Shown in pieces: positions 24,014 through 33,434 of a stretch of 64,000 bases of DNA. Position 1 is the first letter of the stretch; the number at the start of each line of letters is the position of its first letter. Source of the DNA: Heterorhizobium halophytocola (GTDB lineage Bacteria; Pseudomonadota; Alphaproteobacteria; Rhizobiales; Rhizobiaceae); contig NZ_JAGGJU010000012.1 in assembly GCF_017873095.1 (NCBI RefSeq), positions 1 to 64,000 of the forward strand, in the 5' to 3' direction. Both the position numbers and the translations under genes were made by a program. The notes below the pieces were generated by a model, which worked only from the letters and a program-made list of their open reading frames with translations, did no database searches and was not told the DNA's origin.

Positions 24014-25111
24014 TCACGAAAGGCTTTGTTCGTAGTCCGTGTAGGAAAATTCACGGACCGTCCTGAGGCTGCCATCCAGTTCGCGGATGGCGATTGCCGG
24101 CATTTTCACACCGTTAAACCAGTTCTTCTTGACCATGGTATAACCGGCGGCATCCTGAATAGATATCCGGTCTCCGACCTTCAATTCGTGGTCGAAGTTG
24201 AACTCGCCGAAGATGTCGCCCGCCAGGCATGACTTGCCGCAGATCATGTAGCGGTGTTCTCCGTCATTCGGCGCCATGCGGGCGTTTTCGCGGTAGATCA
24301 GCAGGTCGAGCATATGCGCCTCGATCGAACTATCGACGATCGCGAGGTTCTTGCCGTTGTAGAGCGTGTCGAGAACGCTGACTTCGAGCGTGGTCGATTT
24401 GGTGATCGAGGCCTCGCCGGGCTCCAGATAGACCTGGACGCCGAATTCACCGGAGAAACGCTTCAGCCGTTCGGCGAGCCTTTCGAGCGGATAGTCGGGA
24501 CCGGTGAAATGGATGCCGCCCCCGAGGCTCACCCATTCGGCCTTCTTCAGCAGCGTGCCGAACTTTTCCTCGATCTCGCCCAGCATCCGGTCGAAAAGCG
24601 CGAAGTCGCCATTCTCGCAGTTGTTGTGGATCATGAAGCCGGAGATCATGTCCATCACCGGCTCGACCTTGGCGACATCCCATTCGCCGAGCCGCGAGAA
24701 GGGGCGGGCGGGATCGGCGAGATCGAAACTGGACGACGACACGCCGGGGTTCAGCCTGAGGCCGCGGGTAATGCCGGCGGACTGGTCGGCGAAACGGGTC
24801 AGCTGGCCTGCGGTGTTGAAGATGATCTTGTCGGCATGCGACACGACTTCATCGATCTCGTGATCGGCATAGGCCACGGAATAGGCATGGGTCTCCTTGC
24901 CGAAGCGCTCGCGGCCGAGGCGCACCTCGTTCAGAGACGAAGAGGTGGTGCCATCCATGTAGTCGCGCATCAGGTCGAAGACCGACCAGGTGGCGAAGCA
25001 TTTCAGCGCCAGGAGGGCTTTTGCGCCCGACTGCTCGCGCAGCATGGCGATCTTCTCCATGTTCTGGAGCAGCTTCGACTTGTCGATCAGGTAATAGGGA
25101 GTCTGGATCAA
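24014..25111 (-). CDS. nspC: Carboxynorspermidine/carboxyspermidine decarboxylase
   Basis: This 365-residue alanine-racemase-fold, PLP-dependent decarboxylase is related to LysA. The PLP lysine is K37 in LALKCF, the glycine loop appears in SLGGGIHF, and the substrate-side motif is in CGKSCLAGDIFGE. It removes the carboxyl group of carboxyspermidine to give spermidine, with the dehydrogenase encoded just downstream supplying the substrate. It is the first gene of the operon, and its promoter must lie in the 25112-25480 region. Confidence 0.93.
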   Translation of the reverse strand: MIQTPYYLIDKSKLLQNMEKIAMLREQSGAKALLALKCFATWSVFDLMRDYMDGTTSSSLNEVRLGRERFGKETHAYSVAYADHEIDEVVSHADKIIFNTAGQLTRFADQSAGITRGLRLNPGVSSSSFDLADPARPFSRLGEWDVAKVEPVMDMISGFMIHNNCENGDFALFDRMLGEIEEKFGTLLKKAEWVSLGGGIHFTGPDYPLERLAERLKRFSGEFGVQVYLEPGEASITKSTTLEVSVLDTLYNGKNLAIVDSSIEAHMLDLLIYRENARMAPNDGEHRYMICGKSCLAGDIFGEFNFDHELKVGDRISIQDAAGYTMVKKNWFNGVKMPAIAIRELDGSLRTVREFSYTDYEQSLS

Positions 25112-25480
25112 GGCTTTATCCTTCGTGTACCTCGCCGCGCTGTTGCAGCGGAAATAAGACGGGACGCCTCGAATGCGTCGGCTGGGTCCTTAGAAAAAAG
25201 GGGGGGCTATGGCAAGGGCCGGGGGGCCGCATTGGCAGAATTCACAATTTTGTCGTCTGCGAAACGGGATTTCGAACGATGTCGGCGCCCAAAGCACCGG
25301 TGTGGCACGGGGTGCTATACGCGGCCAGGCGGCGGGCATCTATGGACGTCTGGCTGTCACCCGGTCCTATTTACGAGCGATGGCGACGGCAGGCTTGCCA
25401 CCCTGTAGCCGCATTCGGATCGGAAAAACGGCGGGCGCTGCGGCGAATACGATGCCGACCGAATGTTTGAAGGATATCAG
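25112..25480. other. Intergenic region between nspC and the OmpA-like gene
   Basis: About 370 bases between divergent genes. It should hold both promoters. I see a run of seven G after seven A near 25192-25206, but no conserved RNA fold, repeat or credible small gene. Confidence 0.5.
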
Positions 25481-26464
25481 ATGCGCTCTTGCCTGACTGT
25501 CGGCCTTGTCGGCCTCGTCCTTGCCACCCTGACCATCGCGCCGGCCCTTGCCACACCGGTTCCGACCGCCGATGTCGACGGCGGCCATGACAGTCCGATC
25601 GTGTCCCGCTTCAAGGGGTCGGTGATCATCGGCTACCAGAACCAGGACTATGCCGAATTGACGCTGCCGCTCGGCCCCTATGACGAGGGCGGGTTCCAGA
25701 AGTCGCGCAAGGTCGAGGGGCGGCTCAGCCGCATTGCCTATGCCGTGCCCGCAGGCAAGTCCGCACTCGAAGTGTTTCGCAACTACGAACAGGCGCTGCA
25801 GGCGGCCGGCTTTGCCGTCGCCTATCAATGCGACCGCAACAGCTGCGGCGGGTTCGACTTCGCCTCGCAGGTCGTTGACCCGCTGCTCGACGAGATGTCG
25901 GGCGAGCGCAATGTGATGATCGACACGCTGATGGCGACCAATGGCAATGTCAGTGCGCTGACGGCCCATCTCGACCGGCCGCAGGGCGCCGTCGATCTGA
26001 CGGTGCTGGTCAGCCAGGACGGGAACCGCCAGGCGGGCGTTCTGCTGCAGATTGCCGAAGGCAAGGCCATGCAGGGTGGCCAGGTGGCCGTCGATGCCAA
26101 AGCTATGAGCGAGGGTCTGGCCACGGCCGGCCATGTGGCGCTCTACGGTATCCGGTTTGCCAATGACAGCGCCGAGCTGGACCGGAGTTCCGACGAGACG
26201 CTGCAGCAGATGACGGCGCTGTTGCAGCAGCAGCCCGATCTCAAGGTCTATATCGTCGGGCACACCGACAATACCGGCGTCATCGACCACAATATGAGCC
26301 TGTCGCAGCAGCGGGCCGATGCGGTGGTCGACGTCCTCGAGAAGGCCGGCATTTCAGCTGCGCGCCTGGCGGCAAAGGGGATCGGCCCCTATGCGCCGGT
26401 TGCCAGCAATGACACGGACGACGGCCGGGCCCGCAACCGCCGCGTCGAACTGGTCAAGCAGTAG
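25481..26464 (+). CDS. OmpA-family protein with N-terminal periplasmic domain
   Basis: The product is 327 residues from the ATG at 25481, with GAAGGA 7 bases upstream; the frame's earlier ATG at 25463 is not favoured. Residues 1-25 are a signal peptide (ending ALA). Residues about 50-190 form a DUF4892-like region with two cysteines (CDRNSC). Residues about 205-325 are the peptidoglycan-binding OmpA domain with GHTDNTG, LSQQRADAV and NRRVEL. It is likely an outer-membrane or periplasmic anchor of the cell wall, and is convergent with the c-di-GMP gene. Confidence 0.88.
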   Translation: MRSCLTVGLVGLVLATLTIAPALATPVPTADVDGGHDSPIVSRFKGSVIIGYQNQDYAELTLPLGPYDEGGFQKSRKVEGRLSRIAYAVPAGKSALEVFRNYEQALQAAGFAVAYQCDRNSCGGFDFASQVVDPLLDEMSGERNVMIDTLMATNGNVSALTAHLDRPQGAVDLTVLVSQDGNRQAGVLLQIAEGKAMQGGQVAVDAKAMSEGLATAGHVALYGIRFANDSAELDRSSDETLQQMTALLQQQPDLKVYIVGHTDNTGVIDHNMSLSQQRADAVVDVLEKAGISAARLAAKGIGPYAPVASNDTDDGRARNRRVELVKQ

Positions 26465-26482
26465 CGGGACAATCCGCGACGG

Positions 26483-29287
26483 TCAGGAGACGGCGGCCAG
26501 CGACCAGGTTTCGCGACCATGCAGTGACAGCAGCTGGGCTGGCCCCTGCGGCTTGCCGAAATGATAGCCCTGGCCCTGCTGGCATCCCATCTGCTGCAGC
26601 ATGCGCCATTCGATCTCGCTCTCGATCCCCTCGGCGACGACCTTCAGTCCGAGGCTGTGGGCGAGCGACAGAATGGTGCGCACGATCGCTTCCGCACCCG
26701 CATCGCTTGCCATCTTGCGCACGAAGCTCTGGTCGATCTTCAGCTTGTCGAAGGGGAAGGCAGCGAGATAGCTGAGCGACGAATAACCGGTGCCGAAATC
26801 GTCGAGCGCCACGGTGATCCCGTCGGCACGAAGGGCCTTCAGGATATCGGCGAGCTTGTCGGTGTTGTGGATGAAGACCGATTCCGTGACCTCGATATGC
26901 AGCCGCCGCGCCGGCAGGCCGCTTGCGGCAAGCGCCCGGCGCACCGAACCCAGCATGTCGGCGCTGAGGAACTGATGGGCCGAGACGTTGACCGCGACGG
27001 TCAGATCGTCCGGCCAGCCGGCCGCCTCGCGGCAGGCCTCGTTCAGGATCCATTCGCCAAGCTCGGCGATAAAGCCATTGGCTTCCGCGATCGGGATGAA
27101 TTCCACCGGCGGGATCATGCCGAGATCCGGCTGCACCCAGCGGATCAGCGCTTCCGCGCCGATCAGATCGCCGCTGACCAGGTCGATTTGCGGCTGGTAG
27201 ACCAGGAAGAATTCGCGGCGCTCAAGGCCGGTGTGCAGGTGACGCTCGACCTCGCGGGCGCGGCTGACATGCAGGGCGGTCGCCGGGTCATAGCTTCGCC
27301 AGCCGCTGCCGGCGACCAGCTTGGCGTCTTCGAGCGCCCGTTCGGTCTCTTCCAGCCAGCGGGTCGCGTCGCCATCGGGGCCCGGGCGGGTGCGCAGGCC
27401 GACATGGACGCTCGATTGTACCTGCCGGCCGCCGAAGCTCAGCGGCTTGTCGAACAGTGCCAGCAACCGTTCGGCAAGGGCCGATTCCGGTTGATATCGT
27501 GCCGTCGGGACGGCCAAGCAGAAGACGTCGCTGCCGAGCCGGCCGACAAGCGCGGAAGGTTCTGCCGCGCGCAATTTGTCTGCCACCGCCTTTAGCAATT
27601 CGTCGCCGGCATCCCGGCCGAGCGTTGCGTTCAGCACCGAGAAGCGGTGCAGATCGAGAACCGCGATATGCACCCAGCCCTCCATCCTGTCGAGCGCTTC
27701 GGTGAAGGCATGGCGGTTGAGCAGGGCGGTCAGCGCGTCGGAATGGGCCAGCTCCTCCAGCTTGTCCTCGTAGAGCCGCCGGGCGGTATCGTCGCGCATG
27801 ATCAGCGAACCGAGGAAGGCAGGGCCATGCACGCGTACCTTGTCCGGGCGGGCAATCGCCGGCGAGATGGTGATCGTGGCTTCCAGGTGGCGTGTACCGC
27901 CGTCATGCGCGATCCGCGCTGCGACCGTGCGGGAACGCGCCCTATCCGGAGAGGCGGTGTAGTCGGCGATCGTCTTGCGCACATTCTGCATCAGATCATC
28001 GGGCAGCAGTTGCGGCAGGGAGGCACCCCGACGGATCCGGCGCGGCCGCGAAAGCAGGGTTCTGACCGAGCCGCTTTCCTCGATCACATCAAGGCTTTCG
28101 TCAAAGGCGATGACGCCATCGGCACTGTCGGCGACGATCCGGTGCAGGACCCGTCGCGTATTGTAATGCTCCGCATTGGCGATCGCGACGAGCAGGTTCG
28201 ACAGATCGATCTTCTCGGTCATGAACATGAACAGCCCGGCGGCCAGAAGCACCCAGAAGCTTGCGGTGTCGAGCGTAAAGGCGAGCTGGCGCTGCAGGGC
28301 GAAGGCGGCGACCTCGCCCGTGGCAAACAGCGCCAGCGCGCCGGTCACGACGATCAGCACCGATCGCCGGCGAAGGGCGAAGATGGACACGAGGATCAGC
28401 AGGACGAGCAGCAGCTGAAGCGGTTTTTGATTGAAGCCGTGCAGGGCGCGCTTCTGCAGCAGGGTCTCGGTTGCCAGGATGTGCAGGACAGGGCCGGGCA
28501 GGGTGCGATAGACCGGCACCGCGAAGATGTCCTGCAGCTCGGTCGCATAGGCGCCGATGACGATGTTGCGACCGTTCAGCTCCTTGCTGCCCACCTTTCC
28601 GTCGAGCAGATCGCCGAAGGAATAGGTCGGAACGGTGGATGGCTGGATGGAGTAGTCGATCGGCAGCGGTCCGATCGTCTGATGCGCGCCGGCGAGGAGG
28701 GCGGCTGCCGACTGCACGGGCGCGCCGTCGAGCACGTCTCCCATCACCATCTGCCGCACGCGGCCGTCGCGGTCGGGGAAGACATTGGCAAAGGCCAGCC
28801 AGGCCTTGTCTGCCAGTTGCGGGATCGGGCGGGTGATGGTGACGTCGTTTTGCGATCCGGCCGTGCGATACTGATGAAACACCGGCAGGATGACGCCGCC
28901 GGCATCGTCGAGTGCCTTTTCGAGCTTGGTGTCCTCGCCGGGCGTCGAGGGGTTGCTGAAATCGACATCGAGGAAGATGTCGCCCGCTCCGCTTGCCAGC
29001 AGCTTGTCGATCGCCTCGGCATAGATGCCCCGGGGCCACGGCCAGGTGCCGACCCGGTCGAGGCTCTGCTTGTCGATGGCAAGGTAAACCGTATCCCCGG
29101 TGGCGGGACGGGGGGCCGCCTTGAAGCGCAGGGCCCTCAGGTCATTGTCGATCTGCCGGACAAAGCCGAAATCGCTGCCGCCGACGGCGAGCACCAGCAT
29201 AGCCGCCACCATGCAGAGCCTGAACAGGCCGGCCAGCCAACGGCCTCTGAGAATAGCAATCACCTGGTCCAAGGACCACCTCTGCAA
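26483..29287 (-). CDS. CHASE2-GGDEF-EAL membrane protein (probable c-di-GMP phosphodiesterase)
   Basis: This 934-residue protein has an N-terminal transmembrane helix, an extracytoplasmic CHASE2 sensor (about 45-280, including RGIYAEAIDKLL), three further membrane helices (about 290-370), a linker, a GGDEF domain (about 510-665) and an EAL domain (about 680-925). The GGDEF signature is degenerate (LGSDVF near residue 583), so cyclase activity is unlikely. The EAL domain keeps EALIRW (near 712), NVSAHQF, DDFGTGYSS (near 828) and AEGIE, so phosphodiesterase activity is likely. The FecR-domain gene upstream on the same strand is a frequent partner of CHASE2 proteins. Confidence 0.92.
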   Translation of the reverse strand: MQRWSLDQVIAILRGRWLAGLFRLCMVAAMLVLAVGGSDFGFVRQIDNDLRALRFKAAPRPATGDTVYLAIDKQSLDRVGTWPWPRGIYAEAIDKLLASGAGDIFLDVDFSNPSTPGEDTKLEKALDDAGGVILPVFHQYRTAGSQNDVTITRPIPQLADKAWLAFANVFPDRDGRVRQMVMGDVLDGAPVQSAAALLAGAHQTIGPLPIDYSIQPSTVPTYSFGDLLDGKVGSKELNGRNIVIGAYATELQDIFAVPVYRTLPGPVLHILATETLLQKRALHGFNQKPLQLLLVLLILVSIFALRRRSVLIVVTGALALFATGEVAAFALQRQLAFTLDTASFWVLLAAGLFMFMTEKIDLSNLLVAIANAEHYNTRRVLHRIVADSADGVIAFDESLDVIEESGSVRTLLSRPRRIRRGASLPQLLPDDLMQNVRKTIADYTASPDRARSRTVAARIAHDGGTRHLEATITISPAIARPDKVRVHGPAFLGSLIMRDDTARRLYEDKLEELAHSDALTALLNRHAFTEALDRMEGWVHIAVLDLHRFSVLNATLGRDAGDELLKAVADKLRAAEPSALVGRLGSDVFCLAVPTARYQPESALAERLLALFDKPLSFGGRQVQSSVHVGLRTRPGPDGDATRWLEETERALEDAKLVAGSGWRSYDPATALHVSRAREVERHLHTGLERREFFLVYQPQIDLVSGDLIGAEALIRWVQPDLGMIPPVEFIPIAEANGFIAELGEWILNEACREAAGWPDDLTVAVNVSAHQFLSADMLGSVRRALAASGLPARRLHIEVTESVFIHNTDKLADILKALRADGITVALDDFGTGYSSLSYLAAFPFDKLKIDQSFVRKMASDAGAEAIVRTILSLAHSLGLKVVAEGIESEIEWRMLQQMGCQQGQGYHFGKPQGPAQLLSLHGRETWSLAAVS

Positions 29288-29379
29288 ATCGGTTTGCGGC
29301 GCCGTGCGGACGCCAAGTCATTCGTCATCAAATATGTCGAGGCGGCGCGCGTTAGCGGTCCGCTCAAGCCCTTGCCGGC

Positions 29380-30438
29380 CTAGTCGTCATCGCTATTCCC
29401 GTTTCCGTTTCCGTTTCCGTTTCCGTTCCCGTTTCCGTTTCCGTTTCCGTTTCCGTTCCCGTTTCCGTTTCCGTTTCCGTTTCCGTTTCCGTTCCCGTTT
29501 CCGTTTCCGTTTCCGTTTCCGTTCCCGTTCCCGTTTCCGTTGCCGTTCCCGTTCCCGTTTCCGTTCCCGTTCCCGTTTCCGTTTCCGTTTCCGTTCCCGT
29601 TCCCGTTCCCGTTTCCGTTTCCGTTTCCGTTGCCGTTCCCGTTTCCGTTCCCATTACCGTTTCCGTTCCCATAACCGTTGCCGTTCCCATTGCCGCGGTT
29701 GTTGGCATTTCCATTGCCGTCCCCGCGGCCGGCACTGAGACCGCCGGAATTGCCATGCGAGGATGCGGATGTAGAGGATGACGACGAGGAAGAGGACGAG
29801 GACGATGAGGCGCCGTTGAGGGACTTGGCACCCACGGCCCGAACCTGGGCGGTGCTTGGCGCCACGGATGTGATGCTCGGTGTGGTCGCGCCGGCAACCG
29901 TCATGCCCTTGACGGCATCCACCCTGGCGCGCTGGCCGGCGCGCAGGTCGGAGCGCTGGCCACTGGCAAAGGATGTGACCTCGACGATGCCGCGGTCGAC
30001 GGATACGGCGGTTGTCCGGCCCTTGATGGAGACGTGGAAATGCGTGCCCTTGACGACGGCGGCGAGAAACGGTGTCTGCACCGTTGTGTGCGGATGGTCG
30101 CGGTGTTCGATTTCGAGCTCGATGCTGCCCTTCTGTTGCACGACCGTGGTCTTGCGGTCCTCGGCCGTGGTGGAAAACAGGCCGGCCAGCGTGTTCGGCT
30201 GGAAGGCGATCATCTCCACGCCACGCGTGAGCTGGACACGCCCGCGCGGACCCGTGGAGACCCAGGCCGTGTTCGGGATCACGTCGCCGCTGCGCACCGG
30301 CAGCCAGTTGGACTTGTCGATCGTATAGGCGACTTCCCGGCTGCTTCGCGCCACGTGCCAGTCCAGCTGGGATGCGAAGGCGGTGGCCGGACAGACAAAC
30401 AGAAGCGCAAGAACGCAGAACCGCGCGGCAAGGGACAT
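29380..30438 (-). CDS. FecR-domain secreted protein with Ser-run and 46 Gly-Asn repeats
   Basis: This 352-residue protein has a signal peptide at residues 1-22 and a FecR domain at about 50-160 (GPRGRVQLTRG, TPFLAAVVKGTHFHVS). These are followed by a low-complexity region: a run of 12 serines, a Gly/Asn-rich spacer, then 46 unbroken Gly-Asn pairs and a NSDDD end. It is exported without a membrane anchor. It lies 92 bases upstream of the CHASE2-GGDEF-EAL gene and is probably in the same operon; FecR/CHASE2 pairs are recurrent. The tail may bind surface glycans or act as a spacer (inference). Confidence 0.85.
   Translation of the reverse strand: MSLAARFCVLALLFVCPATAFASQLDWHVARSSREVAYTIDKSNWLPVRSGDVIPNTAWVSTGPRGRVQLTRGVEMIAFQPNTLAGLFSTTAEDRKTTVVQQKGSIELEIEHRDHPHTTVQTPFLAAVVKGTHFHVSIKGRTTAVSVDRGIVEVTSFASGQRSDLRAGQRARVDAVKGMTVAGATTPSITSVAPSTAQVRAVGAKSLNGASSSSSSSSSSSSTSASSHGNSGGLSAGRGDGNGNANNRGNGNGNGYGNGNGNGNGNGNGNGNGNGNGNGNGNGNGNGNGNGNGNGNGNGNGNGNGNGNGNGNGNGNGNGNGNGNGNGNGNGNGNGNGNGNGNGNGNGNSDDD
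29395..29670. repeat. 46-unit hexanucleotide tandem repeat (coding, Gly-Asn)
   Basis: On the minus strand the unit is GGNAAY, mostly GGAAAC and GGGAAC with a few GGCAAC, repeated 46 times without interruption. Further imperfect copies continue to about 29740. Because the unit is 6 bases, gains or losses keep the frame, so length can vary without breaking the gene. Confidence 0.9.
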
Positions 30439-30651
30439 GGGAACTCCACAAAGTTGAAGTCCACTAAAGCAGTATCTTCTTAAATTTGAATTTCATCGAT
30501 GATGAAAATTGCACCCACTATCTTTCTGGGGGTCTCGGGCCGATAGGCGCGATCCGCGCGTACCGTTTCCGCGTCATGCGCTCTTGCTTTCGGGGGCCAA
30601 GTTGGCGACTGGTGCTGGATCGCGCAGTTCAGATATTCGGTTTTTGCCTCG

Positions 30652-31833
30652 ATGCTCAAGGATTTTTCCGCCCAGAGCCTGTTCATGGGACTGCTGACGG
30701 CTTTTGTCGGTTTTGCCAGTTCGTTTGCCGTCGTGCTGCAGGGATTGCGGGGCGTGGGGGCCACCGAGCTCGAGGCGGCGTCCGGGGTGATGGCGCTGTC
30801 TGTCGCCATGGGCGTTTGCGCCATCCTGCTCAGCCTCTGGACACGCCAGCCCGTGTCGATCGCCTGGTCGACGCCGGGGGCCGCACTGCTGGTGACGGCC
30901 GGGATGCCGCAAGGCGGCTTTGCCTATGCGGTCGGGGCCTTTGCCGTCTGCGCCGTGCTGATCGTCATTGCCGGCCTCTTCAAGCCGCTCGGCCGGGCGG
31001 TTGCGGCGATCCCGGCGCCGCTTGCCAATGCCATGCTGGCCGGCGTGATCCTCGGCCTCTGCTTCGCGCCGTTCACCGCGATTGCCAGCGATCCGCTGCT
31101 GGGCCTGCCGATTTTTGTCGCCTGGGCGATCGTCGCCGCCTTCAAGCGTCTCTATGCCGTGCCGGCGGCGCTGGCTGCCTTCGTGCTGGTCATGGTGCTC
31201 GGGGTCGATCTCTCCGGCGATCCGGCAGGTGGCGTGATCTCGGCGCTGGCGCCGCCGGTCGCCTTCGTCCTGCCGCAGTTTTCGCTGGCCGCCACGATCT
31301 CGATCGCATTGCCGCTGTTCGTCGTCACCATGGCATCGCAAAACATTCCAGGCATCGCGGTGCTGAAGGTCAACGGCTACGAGCCGAAGCCGGGACCGCT
31401 GTTTGCGGTGACGGGCGGTTTTTCGTTCCTGTCGGCGTTTTTCGGCGGCCATGCGGTCAATCTTGCGGCGATCACGGCGGCGATGTGCGCCGGTGCCGAC
31501 GCGCATCCGGATCCCGCTCGGCGCTACTGGGCGGCGGTCGTGGCGGGCGCGGGCTATATCGTCTTCGGCCTTCTGGCGGGTGCAGTGACCGCTTTCGTCT
31601 CGCTGGCGCCACCGATCCTGATCGAGGCCGTCGCGGGCCTGGCGCTGATCGGTGCCTTTTCCGGCTCGGCGGTCGCCGCCTTCAAGGCGCCGGAGACCCG
31701 TGAGGCTGCTGCCGTCACCTTCCTGATCACCGCGTCCGGCATCTCGATCGGCGGCATATCGGGTGCCTTCTGGGGGCTGGTCGCCGGGGCGGCCATGCTG
31801 ATGCTTCTGCGGCTGGCCCGCAAGGAGGCCTGA
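30652..31833 (+). CDS. benE: BenE-family benzoate/proton symporter
   Basis: This 393-residue, almost wholly hydrophobic protein has about 12 transmembrane segments. It carries the BenE-type segments SIAWSTPGAALL, MASQNIPGIAVLKVNGY and FFGGHAVNLAAITAAMCAG. It is expected to import benzoate or a related aromatic acid with protons. No benzoate catabolic genes are adjacent. It is divergent from the FecR gene; the 213-base gap holds both promoters. No strong ribosome binding site is seen before the ATG. Confidence 0.88.
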   Translation: MLKDFSAQSLFMGLLTAFVGFASSFAVVLQGLRGVGATELEAASGVMALSVAMGVCAILLSLWTRQPVSIAWSTPGAALLVTAGMPQGGFAYAVGAFAVCAVLIVIAGLFKPLGRAVAAIPAPLANAMLAGVILGLCFAPFTAIASDPLLGLPIFVAWAIVAAFKRLYAVPAALAAFVLVMVLGVDLSGDPAGGVISALAPPVAFVLPQFSLAATISIALPLFVVTMASQNIPGIAVLKVNGYEPKPGPLFAVTGGFSFLSAFFGGHAVNLAAITAAMCAGADAHPDPARRYWAAVVAGAGYIVFGLLAGAVTAFVSLAPPILIEAVAGLALIGAFSGSAVAAFKAPETREAAAVTFLITASGISIGGISGAFWGLVAGAAMLMLLRLARKEA

Positions 31834-31861
31834 CGCCGGCGCAGCCACATGGGCGTGCGCG

Positions 31862-32833
31862 CTACCAGGTCCAGAAGGGCGACGTGGCGTCTTCCAGCAG
31901 GCTCTGCTCGCGATGGGACAGGCCCGGTAAAAAGTTGAAGCCTGTGACCTCCTCGATCGCATCTATGGTGGTGCGGAATTCGGCGTCCTCATGCGCACGC
32001 TTGCACAGCGCCGCGTTGGGGAAGCGGAAGGCCATGGCGCGGCCCCGCTGCGGGTCGAAGACGATCTTGAAGAAGGCATCGGGAATGGCTGCAGAACCGG
32101 GCGGCTGATTGTCGTCGCTGCTGGTCGTTTCGCGCGCGGGCACGAGGGGCTGGACGGGATTGCGGGCCCGCTTGACGTCCTCCAGGGTGCGCAGCGGTCC
32201 CTCGAAGATCGGGCCGGTAAAGACGATCAGCCGTTTTCGCGTGGTGACGAGATCGCGCACTGCAGTCTCCAGTTCGCGCCATATGCCCTGGTTGAAGCAG
32301 CGGCCGACCTGCGGGCCGATATTGGATAGCACGAAGCTCGCATCCTGCTTGGTCTGGTCGCCGGAGAAATCCCCGGCCGGCGCCTGGTGCCCGCGATCGA
32401 AGCCGCTGCTGCGATAATCGGCAAGCGTCGCCGAATAGAGCGCCTCGTCCGGGGCGACGAAGAAGCTGTTGCTGCGTTCGGCCCCCGATTGCACCTCGTC
32501 CGGGGTGATGTCTTCCGCCACCCAGTCCGGATCGCGGGTAATGCCGTTCAGTCTAAGGGCAAAGGCCGCGGCGTGGCAGCGGTGGATGGCGGTCGGCACC
32601 GGCGGTGTCGGATTGCTGCCATTGGCAAAGACATAGGTATGGGTGTCGGCGCCGTCTGTCCCGTCGGGCGCCCCTATCGGCTCGAAGATCGCCCGGCATG
32701 CTTCCAGTTCGGACGGCAGGGTCGGCGGTTCCTCGGCCCGTGACGGCATGGCGGCGACCGACAGCGCCGCGGCCATGCCGAATGTCGGGCGCAGCAGGAG
32801 ACGCAAGGCCATGGCTGCTGTTGCGGGTCCCAT
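31862..32833 (-). CDS. Secreted DNA/RNA non-specific endonuclease (NUC1 family)
   Basis: The product is 323 residues from the ATG at 32833, with AAAGGAG upstream. A signal peptide covers residues 1 to about 33. The NUC1 active site is DRGHQAPAGD at 146-155, with H149 the general base; the downstream asparagine is probably in FVLSNIGPQ and the metal site in the WRELE region. It is related to Serratia-type nucleases and expected to act in the periplasm or outside the cell. Two small membrane-protein genes lie immediately upstream on the same strand (50-base gap) and probably share its transcript. Confidence 0.88.
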   Translation of the reverse strand: MGPATAAMALRLLLRPTFGMAAALSVAAMPSRAEEPPTLPSELEACRAIFEPIGAPDGTDGADTHTYVFANGSNPTPPVPTAIHRCHAAAFALRLNGITRDPDWVAEDITPDEVQSGAERSNSFFVAPDEALYSATLADYRSSGFDRGHQAPAGDFSGDQTKQDASFVLSNIGPQVGRCFNQGIWRELETAVRDLVTTRKRLIVFTGPIFEGPLRTLEDVKRARNPVQPLVPARETTSSDDNQPPGSAAIPDAFFKIVFDPQRGRAMAFRFPNAALCKRAHEDAEFRTTIDAIEEVTGFNFLPGLSHREQSLLEDATSPFWTW

Positions 32834-32882
32834 CTCTGGCTCCTTTGACGTTGCGAATGTGTCGCGCCGTGCGGGCCGCGTC

Positions 32883-33434
32883 TCAGGCTCCGGCGGGTGG
32901 GGTGGGTCTCACCGTTTCGGCGACCCCTTGCGCTTCACCGGCGGAATGAGCGGCGCTGACGGCGGACGTGGCGGCGCTCTGCGATGCCTCCCGGGCGGTG
33001 GAAGAGGCCTGGGTGGCGACGGCCGCTGCATCGCCGCCGCCCGGCGCGGGACCTGGAGACCCGAGCGGGCCCTTGTCCTTCGACGGGCCTTGGCCGTTCA
33101 TCGCCTTGCCGGCTACATAGGTGCCGCCGCTGATGCCGAGAAGCACGAGCGTGCCGTTCGGCACGTCGATCAGCGTGCCTGTCTCCAGCGACAAGACGAG
33201 ATAGAGGCCGGCGACGACGAAGGTGAACAGCAGGAACTGGAACCGGCTGAGGCTGGCCTTGGGTGCCGTGCCGGGCAGCGCGGTCGATTCGCTCAGAAGA
33301 TGGCTGATCTCGATCGTGCCGTTCCACATGGCCCTGACAACGGTCAGGCCGGCTGCCAGGATGAGCGTGGCGACGACGACCGCGACCAGCAGAGCGATGA
33401 CCTGCGGCTGGAGCAATGCGGCGATCTCCTTCAT
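32883..33434 (-). CDS. Membrane protein of unknown function, paralogue of its upstream neighbour
   Basis: This 183-residue protein has three hydrophobic segments, at about residues 10-35, 68-85 and 93-108, then a disordered Gly/Ala/Ser/Pro-rich tail of about 70 residues. The middle (LSRFQFLLFTFVVAGLYLVL, then GISGGTYVAGKAMNG) lines up with LERQTLLFASVAAAAGYFIY and GGTNLAYLSGKFMK of the neighbouring gene. The start overlaps the upstream stop (ATGA), so the two are translationally coupled. The family is unknown to me. Confidence 0.75.
   Translation of the reverse strand: MKEIAALLQPQVIALLVAVVVATLILAAGLTVVRAMWNGTIEISHLLSESTALPGTAPKASLSRFQFLLFTFVVAGLYLVLSLETGTLIDVPNGTLVLLGISGGTYVAGKAMNGQGPSKDKGPLGSPGPAPGGGDAAAVATQASSTAREASQSAATSAVSAAHSAGEAQGVAETVRPTPPAGA

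Noticed and set aside
27647..29383. A 578-codon plus-strand frame
   Set aside because: It is antisense to the CHASE2-GGDEF-EAL gene and lacks any domain.
29395..29670. A CRISPR-like regularly repeated block
   Set aside because: The period is 6 bases, with no spacers, and it lies within a gene.
29100..29738. A plus-strand frame coding for a long Arg-Phe repeat
   Set aside because: It is the reverse reading of the GGNAAY tract of the FecR gene; the Gly-Asn strand carries the signal peptide and FecR domain.
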